Below, piece after piece: positions 16,433 to 25,638 of a DNA stretch of 64,000 nt. The notes below the pieces were generated by a model that was given only the letters and a program-made list of their open reading frames with translations, made no database searches and was not told where the DNA came from. Numbering within the stretch: the stretch's first letter is position 1; every line of letters begins with the position of its first letter. The stretch is from the NCBI RefSeq assembly GCF_003732275.1, contig NZ_MOBM01000038.1, positions 186,001-250,000 of the forward strand, read 5' to 3'. This DNA comes from Pseudomonas frederiksbergensis. Lineage in GTDB: Bacteria; Pseudomonadota; Gammaproteobacteria; Pseudomonadales; Pseudomonadaceae. The translations under genes and the position numbers were made by a program.

Positions 16433-18139
16433 TCATATGTGCAGCAGGATAGGGATCTGTATCGAGGCCACGCGCTGATTATCAGGATGGCTGAGCACGC
16501 CACTGGACGGTTTCGTAGCTACCGCCTCACCTCGCTCATGAACACCTTCGTTATTGCGGGCCTGTGGAATCTGCGCCATTGCGTACTCGGCGAGTGCCGT
16601 GATGGTCAGCGCAGGATTAACCCCAGGATTTGCAGGCATCGCAGCGCCGTCACACACCAACATGTTTTGGTAACCAAAAACGTGTAGGTTCTGATCAATC
16701 ACGCCGCTTTTGGCATTGGCGCCGATCACGGCACCGCCCAGCACATGGGCTGTTGTCGGAATGTTGCCCAGCGCTTCCAGTACGTTGCTCTGGGCAATAC
16801 CGCCGGTGTGCCTGGCCAACCATTGAACCGCCTGGTTACCCATCTCGATGTAAGTCGGATTTGGCTTGTCGCGATTCTGCTCGGTGACGAGGCGGTAGCC
16901 GCGACCCAGCCAACGCTTGCGGGGGCGAAGTGCGATCGCATTGTCCAATGTCTGCATCACTAACAGCATTACCATGCGTCGGCTCCAGCCCCATGGCCAT
17001 AGCGACTTGAGCCATCGCGCTGGGTGCAACACGATATTCCCCAGCCACTTCAGCGGCCGCGTCACGCGGTTACCCTTACCGACCAGCAGCGTGCAAAGCA
17101 AACTGAGGAAGTCGGCGTTGCGACCGTAGGTGAGAAACTCGATGTGGGTATCCTGATCGACATGCACACTGCTGCTGGCGGTAACATCGTTCCAGGTCTT
17201 GCGGTCCTCGGGCAGGCGCACGTTCAGAACCGATTCGCTGTTGGTGCGCACCAGTTCACCAAGGCGATCGCTGACCCGGGGCAACGAGCCGCCGTGCTTG
17301 CAGTTGGCCAATAATTCGTTGGTACCGAGAGCCCCGCCGGCGAAGATCACTCCACGGGCGGTGTAAGTATGGCGATCACGGGTGAACCAGGCGCCGGGGC
17401 GCTGGGCGGTCACACGGTAGCCGTCACTACCATCGGCTGCCCCGAGTGGGCTCACATCAACGACCTCGCGCTCTGCCAATATCTGCACGCCGCGTTTCTC
17501 TGCGAACCACAGGTAGTTTTTCACCAGCGAGTTCACGGCACCGACGCGGCATCCCACCATGCAGGCGCCGCAACGTATACACCCGGTACGGTCAGGCCCT
17601 TCCCCGCCGAAATAGGGGTCTTTGACGGTTTTGCCCGGTTCGCCAAAGAACACTCCGGTGGGTGCTCGAGTGAATGTGTCTTCGGTTCCGAAGTGTTGCG
17701 CCATCTCCCGGGCCAGGTGCTGGTTCGTCGAGTCGAATGGCACCGTCTTTACCCCAAGCATGCGTTCGGCCGTATCGTAGTGAGGCTGCAATAGCCTGTC
17801 CCAGTGGCCGAGCTCCCGCCACTGCACGTTTTCAAAGAACTCTGGCTTGGCACGGTACAACACACCGCCATACACGGTACTGCCGCCACCGACACCCGAC
17901 TGGCTGGGAAAAAAGACATGGCGAAACAGCGACATGCGCATGATGCCCTTCAAACCCAATGCGGGTGCCCACAGATACTTGTTGAACTGCCAGGCCGACT
18001 TGGGAAGGTCTTCGTCGCGATAGCGACGGCCGCGCTCGAGTACCCCGACGCGATAGCCTTTCTCCACAAGGCGCAGCGCCGAGACGCTGCCGCCAAATCC
18101 CGATCCGATCACCAGCCAGTCGAAGTCTGCGTTTTTCAT
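16433..18139 (-). CDS. GMC oxidoreductase, cholesterol oxidase (ChoD)-like
   Basis: 568 residues with AAGGGG before the ATG. It starts with the FAD-binding LVIGSGFGGSVSALRLVEKG and continues with GVGGGSTVYGGVLY near residue 83. Near the C-terminus it has VLGGAVIGANAKSGVID and PANPGVNPALTITALAEYA. Order and wording match mycobacterial ChoD-type glucose-methanol-choline oxidoreductases. A ferredoxin-like TGCIRCGACMVGC (C-x2-C-x2-C-x3-C) sits near residues 187-199. It probably oxidises a hydroxyl of a hydrophobic, possibly ring-containing, alcohol. It is the last gene of the unit 21592-16433 and a paralogue of the gene at 25689-27341. Sterol specificity is not proven. Confidence 0.9.
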   Translation of the reverse strand: MKNADFDWLVIGSGFGGSVSALRLVEKGYRVGVLERGRRYRDEDLPKSAWQFNKYLWAPALGLKGIMRMSLFRHVFFPSQSGVGGGSTVYGGVLYRAKPEFFENVQWRELGHWDRLLQPHYDTAERMLGVKTVPFDSTNQHLAREMAQHFGTEDTFTRAPTGVFFGEPGKTVKDPYFGGEGPDRTGCIRCGACMVGCRVGAVNSLVKNYLWFAEKRGVQILAEREVVDVSPLGAADGSDGYRVTAQRPGAWFTRDRHTYTARGVIFAGGALGTNELLANCKHGGSLPRVSDRLGELVRTNSESVLNVRLPEDRKTWNDVTASSSVHVDQDTHIEFLTYGRNADFLSLLCTLLVGKGNRVTRPLKWLGNIVLHPARWLKSLWPWGWSRRMVMLLVMQTLDNAIALRPRKRWLGRGYRLVTEQNRDKPNPTYIEMGNQAVQWLARHTGGIAQSNVLEALGNIPTTAHVLGGAVIGANAKSGVIDQNLHVFGYQNMLVCDGAAMPANPGVNPALTITALAEYAMAQIPQARNNEGVHERGEAVATKPSSGVLSHPDNQRVASIQIPILLHI

Positions 18140-18195
18140 GATGTGTCCCCTTCTACGTGCTGATTGCTTTGCGCCTAAAGTCCATCAGGTACCTG

Positions 18196-19656
18196 TCAAT
18201 CGACATATTCGGTCCACATCTTCCGCAGCCTCAGCTTGTCGACTTTGCCCACGGCATTCTTTGGCAGTCTGTCGATGATGTTGATTGTGGAAGGTCTTTT
18301 GTAACGCGTCAGCCGGTCAGTGCAGTGCTCGCTCAAGTCCTCCTGGGTACCGGCGAATCCCGCACGAAACGCGACGTAGGCCATCACAATTTCGCCGAAG
18401 GTCTCGTGGGGAACACCGATCGCTGCTGCTTCGAGAACGCCTGGAAATTCGAACAACACATCTTCGATCTCCTTGGGATAGATGTTCTCTCCACCACGAA
18501 TGATCATCTCTTTAAGGCGCCCGACGATGGCCAGATAACCGTCTTCGTCGATCCGGCCAATGTCGCCGGTGTGCAGCCAGCCATCGACGATGGTCTTCGC
18601 TGTTTCCTCGGGCTTCCCAAGGTAACCACGCATGACGTTAGGACCTTGAACCAGCACCTCGCCAGTGGCGCCCTGCGGCAAATGCACACCGCTCGGGTCG
18701 GCGATTGCAATGCGTTGCCCGATGAAGGGCAACCCGACCGTACCGACCTTGCGTAGGCCGTCGAAGGGGTTGATGGTCGAAGCGCACGTGCCTTCGGACA
18801 GGCCATATCCCTCAAGCAGCGGAAAACCGAAGCGAGCTTCAAATTTTTTCAGTAGTTCCGCCGATGCAGGCGCCGCGCCGCAGATGCCATACCGAAGACT
18901 GGAGGTATAAGGTTTTACCTCGCGAGGTAACGCGTTAAGTATTGCGTAGATGGTTGGCACTGCAGAGAAGTACGTGGGTCGAAGCCACTCGACATCCTCA
19001 AAAAACGTGTCGACGTTGAAACGCTTGCGAATCGAAACCCGACCACCGCTTGATAGCGGGACGAGCGTGCTCACCACAATGCCGTTTACGTGAAAGAGTG
19101 GAAGTATCAATAAACAGTGGTCTGCTGCCGTGACCTTGAGTGAGTTTCGCCCCATTTCCGACATGGCCTCAATATTGGCGTGATCGAGCATCACGCCCTT
19201 CGGCAGGCCGGTAGTGCCACTGGTGTAGATCAACAGTGCCAGTGCGCCAGGCTCTTCAAAGGGTACGCCGGTGTAGGACGCCCCCGTTTCCAGAGTGGCG
19301 ACAGGCAGGGACTGCAGATTCGGGACTATGACTTCGCCGCTGACGTTGATGAGCAGCTTCGCCCCCGAATCAACCAGTTGATGAGTGGCTTCCTTGCTGG
19401 TCAGCCCAGGATTGATCGGCGTGACCGCCGCCCCCAGACGCCAGGCGGCGAACATCGCCACCACAAACTCCACCTGGTTGGGCAACATGATCGCAACGAC
19501 GTCTCCAACGCCCACCCCCCTGTCCACGAATACTCCCGCTGCCGCGAGGACTCTGGAATGGAACTGCCGGTTAGTCAGGTTGCTGCTGTCGTCAGCGATG
19601 CACAGACCCTCAGGCTCTGTCACCGCGCGCAAATCTGAAAGTTTGGAAAAGCACAT
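18196..19656 (-). CDS. Acyl-CoA synthetase (AMP-dependent, class I adenylate-forming)
   Basis: 486 residues from the ATG at 19656; AGAGAG lies upstream, and a start 14 codons earlier overlaps the neighbouring stop. The adenylation motifs are complete: A3 YTSGTTGLPKGVML (about 155-168), A5 GYGLSEGTCAS, A7/A8 WLHTGDIGRIDEDGYLAIVG, and A10 LPKNAVGKVDK carrying the catalytic lysine. It activates a carboxylic acid to the CoA thioester with ATP. The gene lies between an alpha/beta hydrolase and the GMC oxidoreductase in one unit with a crotonase, implying CoA activation of a fatty, terpenoid or steroid side-chain acid (inference). Confidence 0.92.
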   Translation of the reverse strand: MCFSKLSDLRAVTEPEGLCIADDSSNLTNRQFHSRVLAAAGVFVDRGVGVGDVVAIMLPNQVEFVVAMFAAWRLGAAVTPINPGLTSKEATHQLVDSGAKLLINVSGEVIVPNLQSLPVATLETGASYTGVPFEEPGALALLIYTSGTTGLPKGVMLDHANIEAMSEMGRNSLKVTAADHCLLILPLFHVNGIVVSTLVPLSSGGRVSIRKRFNVDTFFEDVEWLRPTYFSAVPTIYAILNALPREVKPYTSSLRYGICGAAPASAELLKKFEARFGFPLLEGYGLSEGTCASTINPFDGLRKVGTVGLPFIGQRIAIADPSGVHLPQGATGEVLVQGPNVMRGYLGKPEETAKTIVDGWLHTGDIGRIDEDGYLAIVGRLKEMIIRGGENIYPKEIEDVLFEFPGVLEAAAIGVPHETFGEIVMAYVAFRAGFAGTQEDLSEHCTDRLTRYKRPSTINIIDRLPKNAVGKVDKLRLRKMWTEYVD

Positions 19657-19694
19657 TATTGTTGTTCTCTCTGAAAGTGACGGAAACGCTTGAA

Positions 19695-20621
19695 TCAATT
19701 GGCTGAAGAGCCGAGTAGATATTTCGTCAGAAATTGAGTCTGATCCTTCACCAGTTCTTCGAACGCGTCGCCCATGTAGAACTCGAAATGCCCCGCCGCG
19801 TAGAGTTTGGTTTCTCCATGTGGCGCCTTGCGCACCAAGGCGATCGTCTGTTCCGGTGGTGTGACGGTGTCAGTGGTGCTGACGCAAAACAGGATGGGGA
19901 GCTTCACCTTGGAGGCAGAGCGTCCGGGTCGATAAGCCATGATTTCCGGGAGCACCCGTGCGGCGACGTGATTGACGAACACCATCCCCTTCGGCACCAA
20001 GGCCAGATAACCCGGCAGGGCGTCATGCGCATTCATCAAGGCTGGCTGACCGGGAGCGGCAGCGATTGGCACCATCACGGGCGGGCGACCCAGTAGCTTG
20101 GCCGCAAAATCACGCAAGAGCACCGGGGATACCTGCAGCGATCCCTTCACACCCAGTGCGGCGGCGGAGGCCAGACCGTCGGTAAAGGGGCACTGACTGA
20201 TGGCAGCCAGTAACTCGGGATGCCGACTGGCCACGGTGATCGCATGCCCTCCCCCAAACGAGCTTCCCCATACTGCAACCCGGCGCCCATCGACATCCGC
20301 GCAGCCTTTGACGAAGCCCAGCGCTGCATCCCAGTCAGCCAGTTGCCGCTTCACAGACATCAACTGTCTGGGCCGACCACCGCTGTCTCCGAAATAACGG
20401 TAGGTGAAGGCCAATGTAGCGATTCCCGCAGCGGCGAATCGTTCGGAAAAGGCGTCCAGGCGCATCTCGCGAACCGCACCCAGTCCGTGTCCGAGCACTA
20501 CAATCGGCGGTTTCTCTACGCCAACCGGCAGGTAGAGCCAGGCCGAACAGTAGGTCTCGCCCGAGTCAAAGCGAATATCCTGGCGAGTGAATGGGTAGGT
20601 AAGCGGTGACATTTGATTCAT
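19695..20621 (-). CDS. Alpha/beta hydrolase (dienelactone hydrolase/S15-like)
   Basis: 308 residues. Its ATG overlaps the crotonase stop in ATGA form, and a GGGAGGGAGG ribosome site lies inside the upstream gene, so translation is coupled. Features are PIVVLGHGLGAVREMRLDAF (oxyanion region), AFTYRYFGDSGG and nucleophile elbow VWGSSFGGGHA. The acid lies in FCVSTTDTVTPPEQT and the His in YAAGHFEFYMG. The open architecture resembles dienelactone hydrolase/Xaa-Pro peptidase relatives. The substrate is unknown; ester or thioester hydrolysis in the cytosol is likely. Confidence 0.88.
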   Translation of the reverse strand: MNQMSPLTYPFTRQDIRFDSGETYCSAWLYLPVGVEKPPIVVLGHGLGAVREMRLDAFSERFAAAGIATLAFTYRYFGDSGGRPRQLMSVKRQLADWDAALGFVKGCADVDGRRVAVWGSSFGGGHAITVASRHPELLAAISQCPFTDGLASAAALGVKGSLQVSPVLLRDFAAKLLGRPPVMVPIAAAPGQPALMNAHDALPGYLALVPKGMVFVNHVAARVLPEIMAYRPGRSASKVKLPILFCVSTTDTVTPPEQTIALVRKAPHGETKLYAAGHFEFYMGDAFEELVKDQTQFLTKYLLGSSAN

Positions 20622-21592
20622 TTCCTCCCTCCCCCGTTTTGCAGGGGTAAAGAGCCTTGCTCAAGGGTTTGCTCGAAAATGGCCGGGTTGTAGAACGGCA
20701 CGTTGCCGTCCCGATCGGTGCGCTCAAGGTATTCAACCATGAGCGATTGCGCAGTCTCGGTCGGCGAGACCTTGATGAATTCGGTACGCTCCATATGCAG
20801 CCCCTCGTCGAGGGTGGCTGACCCGCCGAAGTACACGGCTCGCTTGACTGCCTCAATCGCCCCTTTGGGTCGGGAACCCAGATACCCGGCCAGCTCGATG
20901 GCTCGATCAAGCAGCGCATCTGGAGCAACCACTTCGTCGATGTATCCTATTTCGAGCGCCTTCTGTGGTGACACCGGACGACCGTCAAGCATCAGCATCA
21001 GCGCGCGATGGGCGCCGACCAGTCGTGGTAATCGCTGAGTGCCTCCGCCACCAGGAAGGATTCCAAGTAGAACCTCGGGCTGCCCGATGAAAAAATCGCC
21101 ATCCGCCATCAGGCGGACGTCACACGCTAACGCGAGCTCGCTGCCAAGTCCCAGCGCAGATCCATTCAGCGCGGCGACGAAAATGACGCCACTGCGACTC
21201 ATCCGTAAAAAAGTGTCGTGCAGCTTGTCGAGTTGCATCCCGCCATCCAGCGGTGTCAGGGACGCAGCTGCCGCCAATGGCGCAATACCGCGAACGGTCT
21301 TGGCGGTTCGAGCGATCGCCGAGGCCATACTGCGCCCGACCGACGGGATACTCTTTCCACCTTCCTGCAGCCAACGAACGTCTGCATGACCGATGAAACG
21401 CTCAGGATGAGTTCCGGTGAGCACCACCGCTTTTACCGCGGTATCGGACTCCAGCTTGTCCAATAGCCCCGCAAGCTCATTGGCCATGTCCAACCCCATC
21501 AACCCGTGTGGACCTCCATCCAGCCGCGCAACCAACACAGAGCCACGGGACTCCATATCAAGGCATTCAGGCGGCGTATGCATCTTCGTCAT
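20618..21592 (-). CDS. Enoyl-CoA hydratase/isomerase (crotonase) family protein
   Basis: 324 residues from the ATG at 21592, which has GGAGG 9 bp upstream; the frame further upstream crosses the operator region and is not coding. Crotonase blocks are HPERFIGHADVRWLQ, ALNGSALGLGSELALACDVR and FIGQPEVLLGILPGGGGTQR, with both catalytic-type glutamates. The N-terminal region has an unusually long Ala/Leu-rich insertion (about 80-120) compared with 260-residue crotonases. It is the first gene of the unit reading to 16433. Its promoter carries the tandem palindromes shared with the TetR gene at 15596. It probably performs a beta-oxidation-like hydration. Confidence 0.9.
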   Translation of the reverse strand: MTKMHTPPECLDMESRGSVLVARLDGGPHGLMGLDMANELAGLLDKLESDTAVKAVVLTGTHPERFIGHADVRWLQEGGKSIPSVGRSMASAIARTAKTVRGIAPLAAAASLTPLDGGMQLDKLHDTFLRMSRSGVIFVAALNGSALGLGSELALACDVRLMADGDFFIGQPEVLLGILPGGGGTQRLPRLVGAHRALMLMLDGRPVSPQKALEIGYIDEVVAPDALLDRAIELAGYLGSRPKGAIEAVKRAVYFGGSATLDEGLHMERTEFIKVSPTETAQSLMVEYLERTDRDGNVPFYNPAIFEQTLEQGSLPLQNGGGRK

Positions 21593-21684
21593 CTCTTGGA
21601 TCCTCCGGTGACAAACGTAAGGAGCAAGCGCTCCCATCAGTATTTCCACCTTCTGACCAGTCATCAGATCAGCCGGAGAGATGG

Positions 21685-21718
21685 ATAACACTGTTATTGC
21701 AAAACATAACACCGTTAT
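21685..21718. promoter_or_regulatory. Tandem palindromic TetR operators (site 2)
   Basis: ATAAC-ACT-GTTAT (21685-21697) and ATAAC-ACC-GTTAT (21706-21718), 21 bp apart, lie between the divergent crotonase and SDR genes. Both arms are identical to those before the TetR gene at 15596. Even the last two spacer bases (CT in the first copy, CC in the second) are conserved. This site probably controls the operon 21592-16433 and the SDR gene. Confidence 0.8.
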
Positions 21719-21788
21719 ATTACTCTCGCAATATGCACTGACCTGTACACAAAACCTGAATGCTCAGCTCCTGAAGGGAACCTCTGAA

Positions 21789-22635
21789 ATGAAACCGCAC
21801 ATCACTGTGGTACAGAGCAATCAAACAGGCAGAAATCCGACTGAATCCCTTCTTCCTGAATGGAGACCAGCCATCTTCGTCACAGGCGCGGCTTCGGGAA
21901 TCGGTCGCGCCTGCGCTGAGTTGTTTGCGCGGCGCGGTTGGTTCGTGGGGCTATACGATATCGATTCAGAGGGTGTCGCTGCGGTCGCCGCGATCCTGGG
22001 AGAGGGCAACGCCGTCTCCGGTGCGCTCGACGTGAACGATCCCGAAGCATGGAAGCAAGCGCTTATGGATTTCTGGGCACATAGCGGCCAGCGGCTTGAT
22101 GTGTTGCTCAATAACGCTGGGATTCTCGCTGCCGGTCAATTTGAAGCCGTACCGTTGACCAGACATCAAGCAATGCTTGACGTGAACGTTTCGGGAATGA
22201 TCACCGGCTGTCACAGCGCTTTCCGGTACCTGCGAGGCACGCCCTGCTCTCATGTCATCAATGGCCTCCGCCACCGCAATCTACGGCCAGCCCGAACTTG
22301 CAACCTACTCGGCGAGCAAGTTCACCGTGCGCGGATTCACCGAAGGACTCGACCTCGAATGGGGAAAGTTCGGCATTCGCGTGAGCGATATCTGGCCGAG
22401 CTTCGTAAAGACCGCAATGGCTGATGACTACGGTCGTATCCCCAGCGCCAGATCGCTGGGTATTCGGCTCACGTCGCACGACGTCGCATCGACCGTGTGG
22501 GCTTGCGCGACGTCGAAACGACGAATCCACAAGACCCACTGGACAGTCGGCATGCAAGCCGGATTCTTCTCGTTCGCTACACGTCTCGCGCCTGCGGCTC
22601 TGACCCGCTGGGTCGTCCAACGCATTGCGCGATAG
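21789..22635 (+). pseudogene. Short-chain dehydrogenase/reductase disrupted by a frameshift
   Basis: The start is the ATG at 21789 with AGGGA upstream. The first frame gives cofactor loop VTGAASGIG and LLNNAGIL, and stays SDR-like to RYLRGTPCSHVIN. It then turns to nonsense and stops at 22424. The expected continuation is MASATAIYG...ATYSASKFTVRGFTEGL, with the catalytic Tyr-x3-Lys. It is read in another frame starting at about 22261 and ending at 22635. Two bases appear to be missing around 22259-22262, so the cofactor half and catalytic half are out of phase. Either this is a recent pseudogene or a sequencing or assembly error. An intact gene would encode about 282 residues. Confidence 0.85.
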
Positions 22636-22652
22636 ACAGGCTTACGACACAA

Positions 22653-22694
22653 CTATACTTTTTATATAGCATCACAACTAAACGAACGGTATAG
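22653..22694. promoter_or_regulatory. Tandem operator pair, probable HxlR sites (site A)
   Basis: Two copies of CTATAC-N5-GTATAG (first right half ATATAG, second left half CTAAAC) lie exactly 25 bp apart within 42 bp. The same 42-bp arrangement occurs at 25531-25572 upstream of the GMC oxidoreductase operon. It lies about 330 bp before the HxlR gene at 23027 and just before a small open frame coupled to it. Confidence 0.75.
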
Positions 22695-22736
22695 TGAAAT
22701 CAATAAGAATTACTCAACCTGTTCAGTGAGCGATAC

Positions 22737-23030
22737 ATGAAAGCGACCATGAGATCAGCAGTAGAAAGTGCAGATACGACGCTCCCCATCCATTTGGCGT
22801 CGATGCGTGTAACCGCGCTGTCAGAAGAAGAAATTTCTACCCTAAAACCGCTGAAGCGTTTTTCGAGCTGCGTGACAGTGCACAACCACACGCTGATCGC
22901 GATTGTCACTCTTGATGAGGTGCGCGCCACCGTCCAAGGGCTTGGGACAACTCCCAATTCCTTCGACTTGAGGCAGCAGCGGCTTTCCACTGTATTTCAA
23001 CTGAGCGGAATTTTGTACAATGCGGCATGA
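22737..23030 (+). CDS. Uncharacterised small open reading frame coupled to the HxlR gene
   Basis: 97 codons whose TGA overlaps the HxlR start as ATGA, and which begins 42 bp after operator site A. I recognise no domain. It contains a serine/glutamate-rich stretch (RVTALSEEEISTLKPLKRFS) and no clear signal peptide or membrane helix. The ribosome site (GTGAGCG) is weak. A similarly long frame exists on the opposite strand, so coding is doubtful. It could be a real small gene, a degenerate remnant, or simply the long 5' leader of the regulator. Confidence 0.3.
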   Translation: MKATMRSAVESADTTLPIHLASMRVTALSEEEISTLKPLKRFSSCVTVHNHTLIAIVTLDEVRATVQGLGTTPNSFDLRQQRLSTVFQLSGILYNAA

Positions 23031-23686
23031 CAAACAAAACTTACGGTCAACTCTGCCCCTTAGCCCGGTCGCTCGACGTACTCGGAGATCGCTGGACGCT
23101 GCTCTTGATTCGCGAACTCCTGTTAGGTCCGAAGCGTTTCAAGGATCTGCTCGCGATCCTGCCTGCCATGGGTACAAACCGACTGTCCGAACGCCTGGCC
23201 ATGCTGGTGCAGAACGGCGTCATTCAACAGGTCACCCTGCACACACCTTCCGCCACGCCAGCTTACGAGCTGACGGACTTGGGCGAGCAACTACGCAAGC
23301 CGGTGATCGCGCTGGGATTCTGGGGGCTGAGCCTACCGATCGACGAACGCATCGATCCGTCCAGTGCTCGCGCGGAACTCATAGCTCTGTGCCTGACAGG
23401 CTCGAACGATTCGGCTGCGAGCACCGGTTTGCAGGAGTTGTACGAGTTCCAGGTGGGGGCGGAAGTCTTCCATATTCAAGTCAACGACGGGAACCTGTTG
23501 GCACGATCCGGGCCAAGCGAAGAACCCATCGACGTCAAAATACAATGCGACATGGAAACCTTCATTGCGTTAGTCCTGCGCCAGATCACTCCAACTCGCG
23601 CACTTCGCGAAGGTCATGCAAAGCTGTTGCAAGGGGATCGACCAGCATTCACACGAGTGTTCAAAGTACTCGAATACAAGCCCTAG
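23027..23686 (+). CDS. HxlR-family winged-helix regulator with SCP2-like C-terminal domain
   Basis: 219 residues, about twice a standard HxlR protein. Residues 1-100 are the HxlR winged helix (CPLARSLDVLGDRWTLLLIR, LGPKRFKDLL, GTNRLSERLAML, and YELTDLGEQL). Residues about 135-219 follow the SCP2/sterol-carrier pattern: VFHIQVNDGNLLAR, then DVKIQCDMETFIALVLRQIT, then REGHAKLLQGDRPAFTRVFK. The SCP2 assignment is by pattern and should be tested. It probably senses a hydrophobic ligand and controls tandem CTATAC-N5-GTATAG operators upstream of itself and of the GMC operon, which ends in a separate SCP2 gene. No conserved regulatory cysteine motif of the YodB kind dominates. Confidence 0.85.
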   Translation: MTNKTYGQLCPLARSLDVLGDRWTLLLIRELLLGPKRFKDLLAILPAMGTNRLSERLAMLVQNGVIQQVTLHTPSATPAYELTDLGEQLRKPVIALGFWGLSLPIDERIDPSSARAELIALCLTGSNDSAASTGLQELYEFQVGAEVFHIQVNDGNLLARSGPSEEPIDVKIQCDMETFIALVLRQITPTRALREGHAKLLQGDRPAFTRVFKVLEYKP

Positions 23687-24110
<424 letters not shown>

Positions 24111-24120
24111 GTACCGCCAG

Positions 24121-25491
24121 ATGAACCATCAACATCTTTCTGCACTTCGCCCTTCCCGGAGATCAGTGCTGCGTTTTAAGCGTCATCTTGAGACAGGGTC
24201 CACCCTGATACTCAAGTCAAGCAGAGCGTTGTTCATAACCACTATGTCATTGGCTATCTGTGGGCAGGCAACTTTATCTTTAGCCAATGGTTTATCTATA
24301 AACGAGCAAAGCGTTAGCAGCGCCGGAACTGCTTATGCCGGGCGCTCGTCCGCTGCTCTGGATGCGAGTACTGTCTATGGAAATCCGGCCGGCCTGAGCA
24401 AAATAAAGCGCAGGGAAGTGAGCGGAGGGTTCGCCTTGATCAAGGTTAATAGTGATATTAAAAACTCTCATAGCGATGCGCCAGGCACCAATAAAGGAGA
24501 TTCCGTACCCCTGACGACAATCCCTTTTGGCTATTTATCCATACCGATTGACGAACGCTTCACTTTCGGCTTGGGCTTGTACGCTCTCTATGGCCTTGTG
24601 AACGATTACGAAAGTTCGTTCCAGGGACGCTACCATGGTTCCTATAGCAAGGTTCAAGTTAAAACCCTGAACGCCGCCGTTGCTTATCGCATCAATGATC
24701 ATGTCTCTGTCGGAGGCGGGCTAACATTGAACCGTATCGAAAACAATATGCAAACCTATTTGGCCACAGGGCTGCTCAATGGGGGCAACGACACGCAGAT
24801 CACTATCAAGGGTAACGATAACGCCATTGGCTATAATTTCGGCCTGATGATCGACCTGAACGACTCCACCACGTGGGGCATCACCTATCATTCAAAACTT
24901 GATTTTCACGTCAACGGCCATACGCAGGTGAGCAACTCGCCAAGTGCTTTCGGTCTCGATGGCAAATACAGCAATAAAATAGACATCACTTTGCCAGAGT
25001 CGCTGGACACATCGTTTACCCATCACTTTGACGAGCGCTGGACTGGCTACCTGGGCGCGACCTGGACCCGATGGAGCCGCGTTCAGAGGATCGAAGCCGT
25101 TAATAGTGGTGTACCGCCGCTGGGCCAGCAACTGGGTTTTAACAGCTTCGGGGATGACTTTAAATTACATGACACCTGGTCGATGGCTGTTGGGGCCTCT
25201 TACCGACTTTCTCCCCAATGGCTACTGCGAAGTGGCTTCGCCTACGATCCATCACCTGCCCGCAACGCCGATCGAAACGTCCGACTCCCCGTGGGCGACC
25301 GAAAAGCGGTGACGTTGGGTGCAGGTTTCTCCCCCAACACTGACCTGACCATCGATTTCGCTTATGGCTATCTATGGGAATCAACCACCTCTGTCAGCCA
25401 AGCAAATACAACCGGCGTACAGCCCAGCTACAACGCAAAATACGACAACAGCGCGCACATTATAGGTACACAGATAACCTATCGTTTCTGA
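24121..25491 (+). CDS. OmpP1/FadL/TodX-family outer-membrane hydrophobic-compound transporter
   Basis: 456 residues. The signal sequence has a long charged n-region and a hydrophobic core ending LSLA. The mature start NGLSINEQSVSSAGTAYAG is followed by YGNPAGLSK, the invariant NPA element of FadL/TodX channels. Alternating amphipathic strands run to the C-terminal ITYRF, ending in Phe as outer-membrane barrels do. An internal ATG at 24244 would shorten the signal peptide but has no ribosome site. FadL channels import fatty acids, alkylbenzenes, terpenoids or sterols across the outer membrane. Base composition is AT-richer than the neighbours. Its leader carries the CAA repeat, and the flanking genes point to uptake of the substrate of the GMC/SCP2 operon. 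Confidence 0.92.
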   Translation: MNHQHLSALRPSRRSVLRFKRHLETGSTLILKSSRALFITTMSLAICGQATLSLANGLSINEQSVSSAGTAYAGRSSAALDASTVYGNPAGLSKIKRREVSGGFALIKVNSDIKNSHSDAPGTNKGDSVPLTTIPFGYLSIPIDERFTFGLGLYALYGLVNDYESSFQGRYHGSYSKVQVKTLNAAVAYRINDHVSVGGGLTLNRIENNMQTYLATGLLNGGNDTQITIKGNDNAIGYNFGLMIDLNDSTTWGITYHSKLDFHVNGHTQVSNSPSAFGLDGKYSNKIDITLPESLDTSFTHHFDERWTGYLGATWTRWSRVQRIEAVNSGVPPLGQQLGFNSFGDDFKLHDTWSMAVGASYRLSPQWLLRSGFAYDPSPARNADRNVRLPVGDRKAVTLGAGFSPNTDLTIDFAYGYLWESTTSVSQANTTGVQPSYNAKYDNSAHIIGTQITYRF

Positions 25492-25530
25492 TTTGACCCT
25501 TCCTGCGCCTACGTCTACAGCCCAACAATA

Positions 25531-25572
25531 CTATACTGTTCGTATAGCGATAAAAATATACGAATGGTATAG
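25531..25572. promoter_or_regulatory. Tandem operator pair, probable HxlR sites (site B)
   Basis: CTATAC-TGTTC-GTATAG (25531-25547) is a perfect palindrome. 25 bp on lies ATATAC-GAATG-GTATAG (25556-25572). The layout and 42-bp length equal site A at 22653-22694. The position, between the FadL-like gene and the GMC operon, suggests direct control of the operon 25639-29951. Confidence 0.8.
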
Positions 25573-25638
25573 TCATCCTGACAGAGTCACTCCTGCAACT
25601 AGTGTCCGCAGCACCATTACAAAAATAAGGAGACCGGC

